Positions 12,085-12,681 of a stretch of DNA of 12,681 nucleotides are shown piece by piece. Origin of the DNA: Chlamydiota bacterium. GTDB taxonomy: Bacteria > Chlamydiota > Chlamydiia > Chlamydiales > VGMA01. The number at the start of each line of letters is the position of its first letter. Position 1 is the first letter of the stretch. A model generated the notes under the pieces. It worked only from the letters and a program-made list of their open reading frames with translations, had not been told where the DNA came from and made no database searches. The stretch is from assembly GCA_016866575.1 (NCBI GenBank), contig VGMA01000035.1, forward strand, positions 1 through 12,681, read 5' to 3'. The translations under genes and the position numbers were made by a program.

Positions 12085-12681
12085 GCCACGCCGTTTTACA
12101 TGATATTTTGGAAAGACGTCTTGCGCAAAAGCGTTTTCGACACCTGCAGCCGTTCACTAGCCGCCCCTTGATTGATCCAGAGCTCAACTTTGCTCATCAA
12201 GATCTCTTTTTTCTCTCTGGCCACGATTACATCAAACGTAAAGCGATCGAAGCTGTAGGCAAATGGGGAAGCGGTTTTCACCACACAAGAATCCTTTTAT
12301 CTCAGCTAGAAGCGCAAAGAAAAGTGGAAGAAAGGCTTGCTGCCTTACTCCATAAAAAGCACGTGTTTTTATTCAACTCTGCAGAATCGATGCATGAGAG
12401 CTTACTCAGCGCACTCAATCACCCCAAAATGGAGCTCTACATCGACAAGTACTTTCCTCTTGTCAAAGGGCAAAAAAAAGGCAATACCCATCTTTTTGAT
12501 CATGACAAGGTTTTGCCAAAAACTGCGACAGGCAAAGCGATAGTGACTACTACGCTATCTTCATTGACTGGTGAATTTTGGAAAGAAAAACAGATTTTAG
12601 ATAAAGCAAAAGAGCAAGATGTCGTTTTTTATGTTGATGACTCTCTAGCTTTTGGCATTTATGGACAATTAGGATTAGGCC
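12081..12681 (+). CDS. Divergent alpha-oxoamine synthase (BioF/KBL)-like PLP-fold protein (3' end outside window)
   Basis: The frame opens at ATG 12081, overlapping the previous stop as ATGA, and runs 200 codons to the window edge. The order of segments follows 8-amino-7-oxononanoate synthase and its relatives: LFFLSGHDY (42-50; compare the family's N-D-Y-L-G region), GKWGSGFHHTRILLSQLEAQRKVEERLA (60-87, in parts; compare G-x-G-G-x-R and the H-x-x-L-E segment), KAIVTTTLSSLTGEF (152-166) and YVDDSLAFGIYGQLG (184-198; compare V-D-E-A-H-x-x-G-x-x-G). Asp186 keeps the residue that contacts the PLP ring nitrogen. The His of the D-x-A-H motif is Leu189, and the ring-stacking His of the S-x-x-x-H-A-S segment also seems replaced. 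The PLP lysine would lie beyond the window. It may be a paralogue with a changed role rather than a true BioF. Confidence 0.65.
   Translation, partial: MSHAVLHDILERRLAQKRFRHLQPFTSRPLIDPELNFAHQDLFFLSGHDYIKRKAIEAVGKWGSGFHHTRILLSQLEAQRKVEERLAALLHKKHVFLFNSAESMHESLLSALNHPKMELYIDKYFPLVKGQKKGNTHLFDHDKVLPKTATGKAIVTTTLSSLTGEFWKEKQILDKAKEQDVVFYVDDSLAFGIYGQLGLG

Noticed and set aside
12096..12284. 62-codon minus-strand frame
   Set aside because: It lies opposite the start of the BioF-like gene, whose plus-strand frame matches a known fold.
1..12681. Mobile elements, CRISPR arrays, tRNA/rRNA genes, defence islands
   Set aside because: No transposase, integrase, regularly spaced repeats, cloverleaf or rRNA-like segment was seen on reading; coding is nearly continuous with housekeeping genes.

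Overview
The window looks like a chromosomal core-genome segment from a member of the Chlamydiota, most likely an environmental (Parachlamydia/Waddlia/Simkania-type) lineage rather than Chlamydia itself. Reasons: a lipoate-ligase-family gene divergent from clpC; a pair of PTS IIA genes (one fused to a helix-turn-helix domain) next to dut, accD and a Mn-type superoxide dismutase; a short HemC next to radA and rnc; and a DapL-type aminotransferase. From memory, this neighbourhood resembles Chlamydia trachomatis lplA-clpC-ptsN-ptsN-dut-accD-sod and rnc-radA-hemC. Here the rnc-radA-hemC block appears inverted relative to sod, hemD is present between hemC and sod, and a small SemiSWEET gene follows clpC. 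No mobile element, CRISPR array, tRNA or rRNA was seen.

Layout. (1) 1-604, minus: 5' part of a lipoate ligase/octanoyltransferase-family gene, divergent from clpC. (2) 682-3480, plus: clpC immediately followed by a SemiSWEET-like three-helix transporter gene, closed by a bidirectional terminator at about 3503-3544. (3) 10318 down to 3543, minus: a very compact nine-gene run rnc-radA-hemC-hemD-sod-accD-dut-ptsN-HTH/ptsN. Junctions are overlaps of 4, 17, 77 and 23 bp or short gaps. There is a good promoter at the head, an internal promoter before accD, and an inverted repeat between the two PTS genes. (4) 10379-12681, plus: dapL, an unrecognised gene and the 5' part of a divergent BioF-like PLP-fold gene, all overlapping.

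Functions. The window combines proteolysis (ClpC), RNA processing and recombination (RNase III, RadA), tetrapyrrole synthesis (HemC, HemD), oxidative defence (SOD), fatty-acid initiation (AccD), nucleotide hygiene (dUTPase), PTS-type phospho-signalling, and lysine/peptidoglycan precursor synthesis (DapL). Several track-style longest starts are probably wrong; ribosome-binding sites argue for an ATG at 5168 for dut, a GTG at 8275 for hemC, an ATG at 9620 for radA and a TTG at 4753 for ptsN.

I do not see a clear new multi-gene system. The most unusual points are a HemC lacking the whole cofactor-cysteine domain, a 77-bp accD/dut overlap, a probably leaderless rnc transcript, a SOD reading frame with a 55-residue N-terminal extension behind a strong ribosome-binding site, a SemiSWEET lacking the hinge proline, and the dapL-unknown-BioF-like cassette whose last gene appears to lack PLP-pocket histidines.
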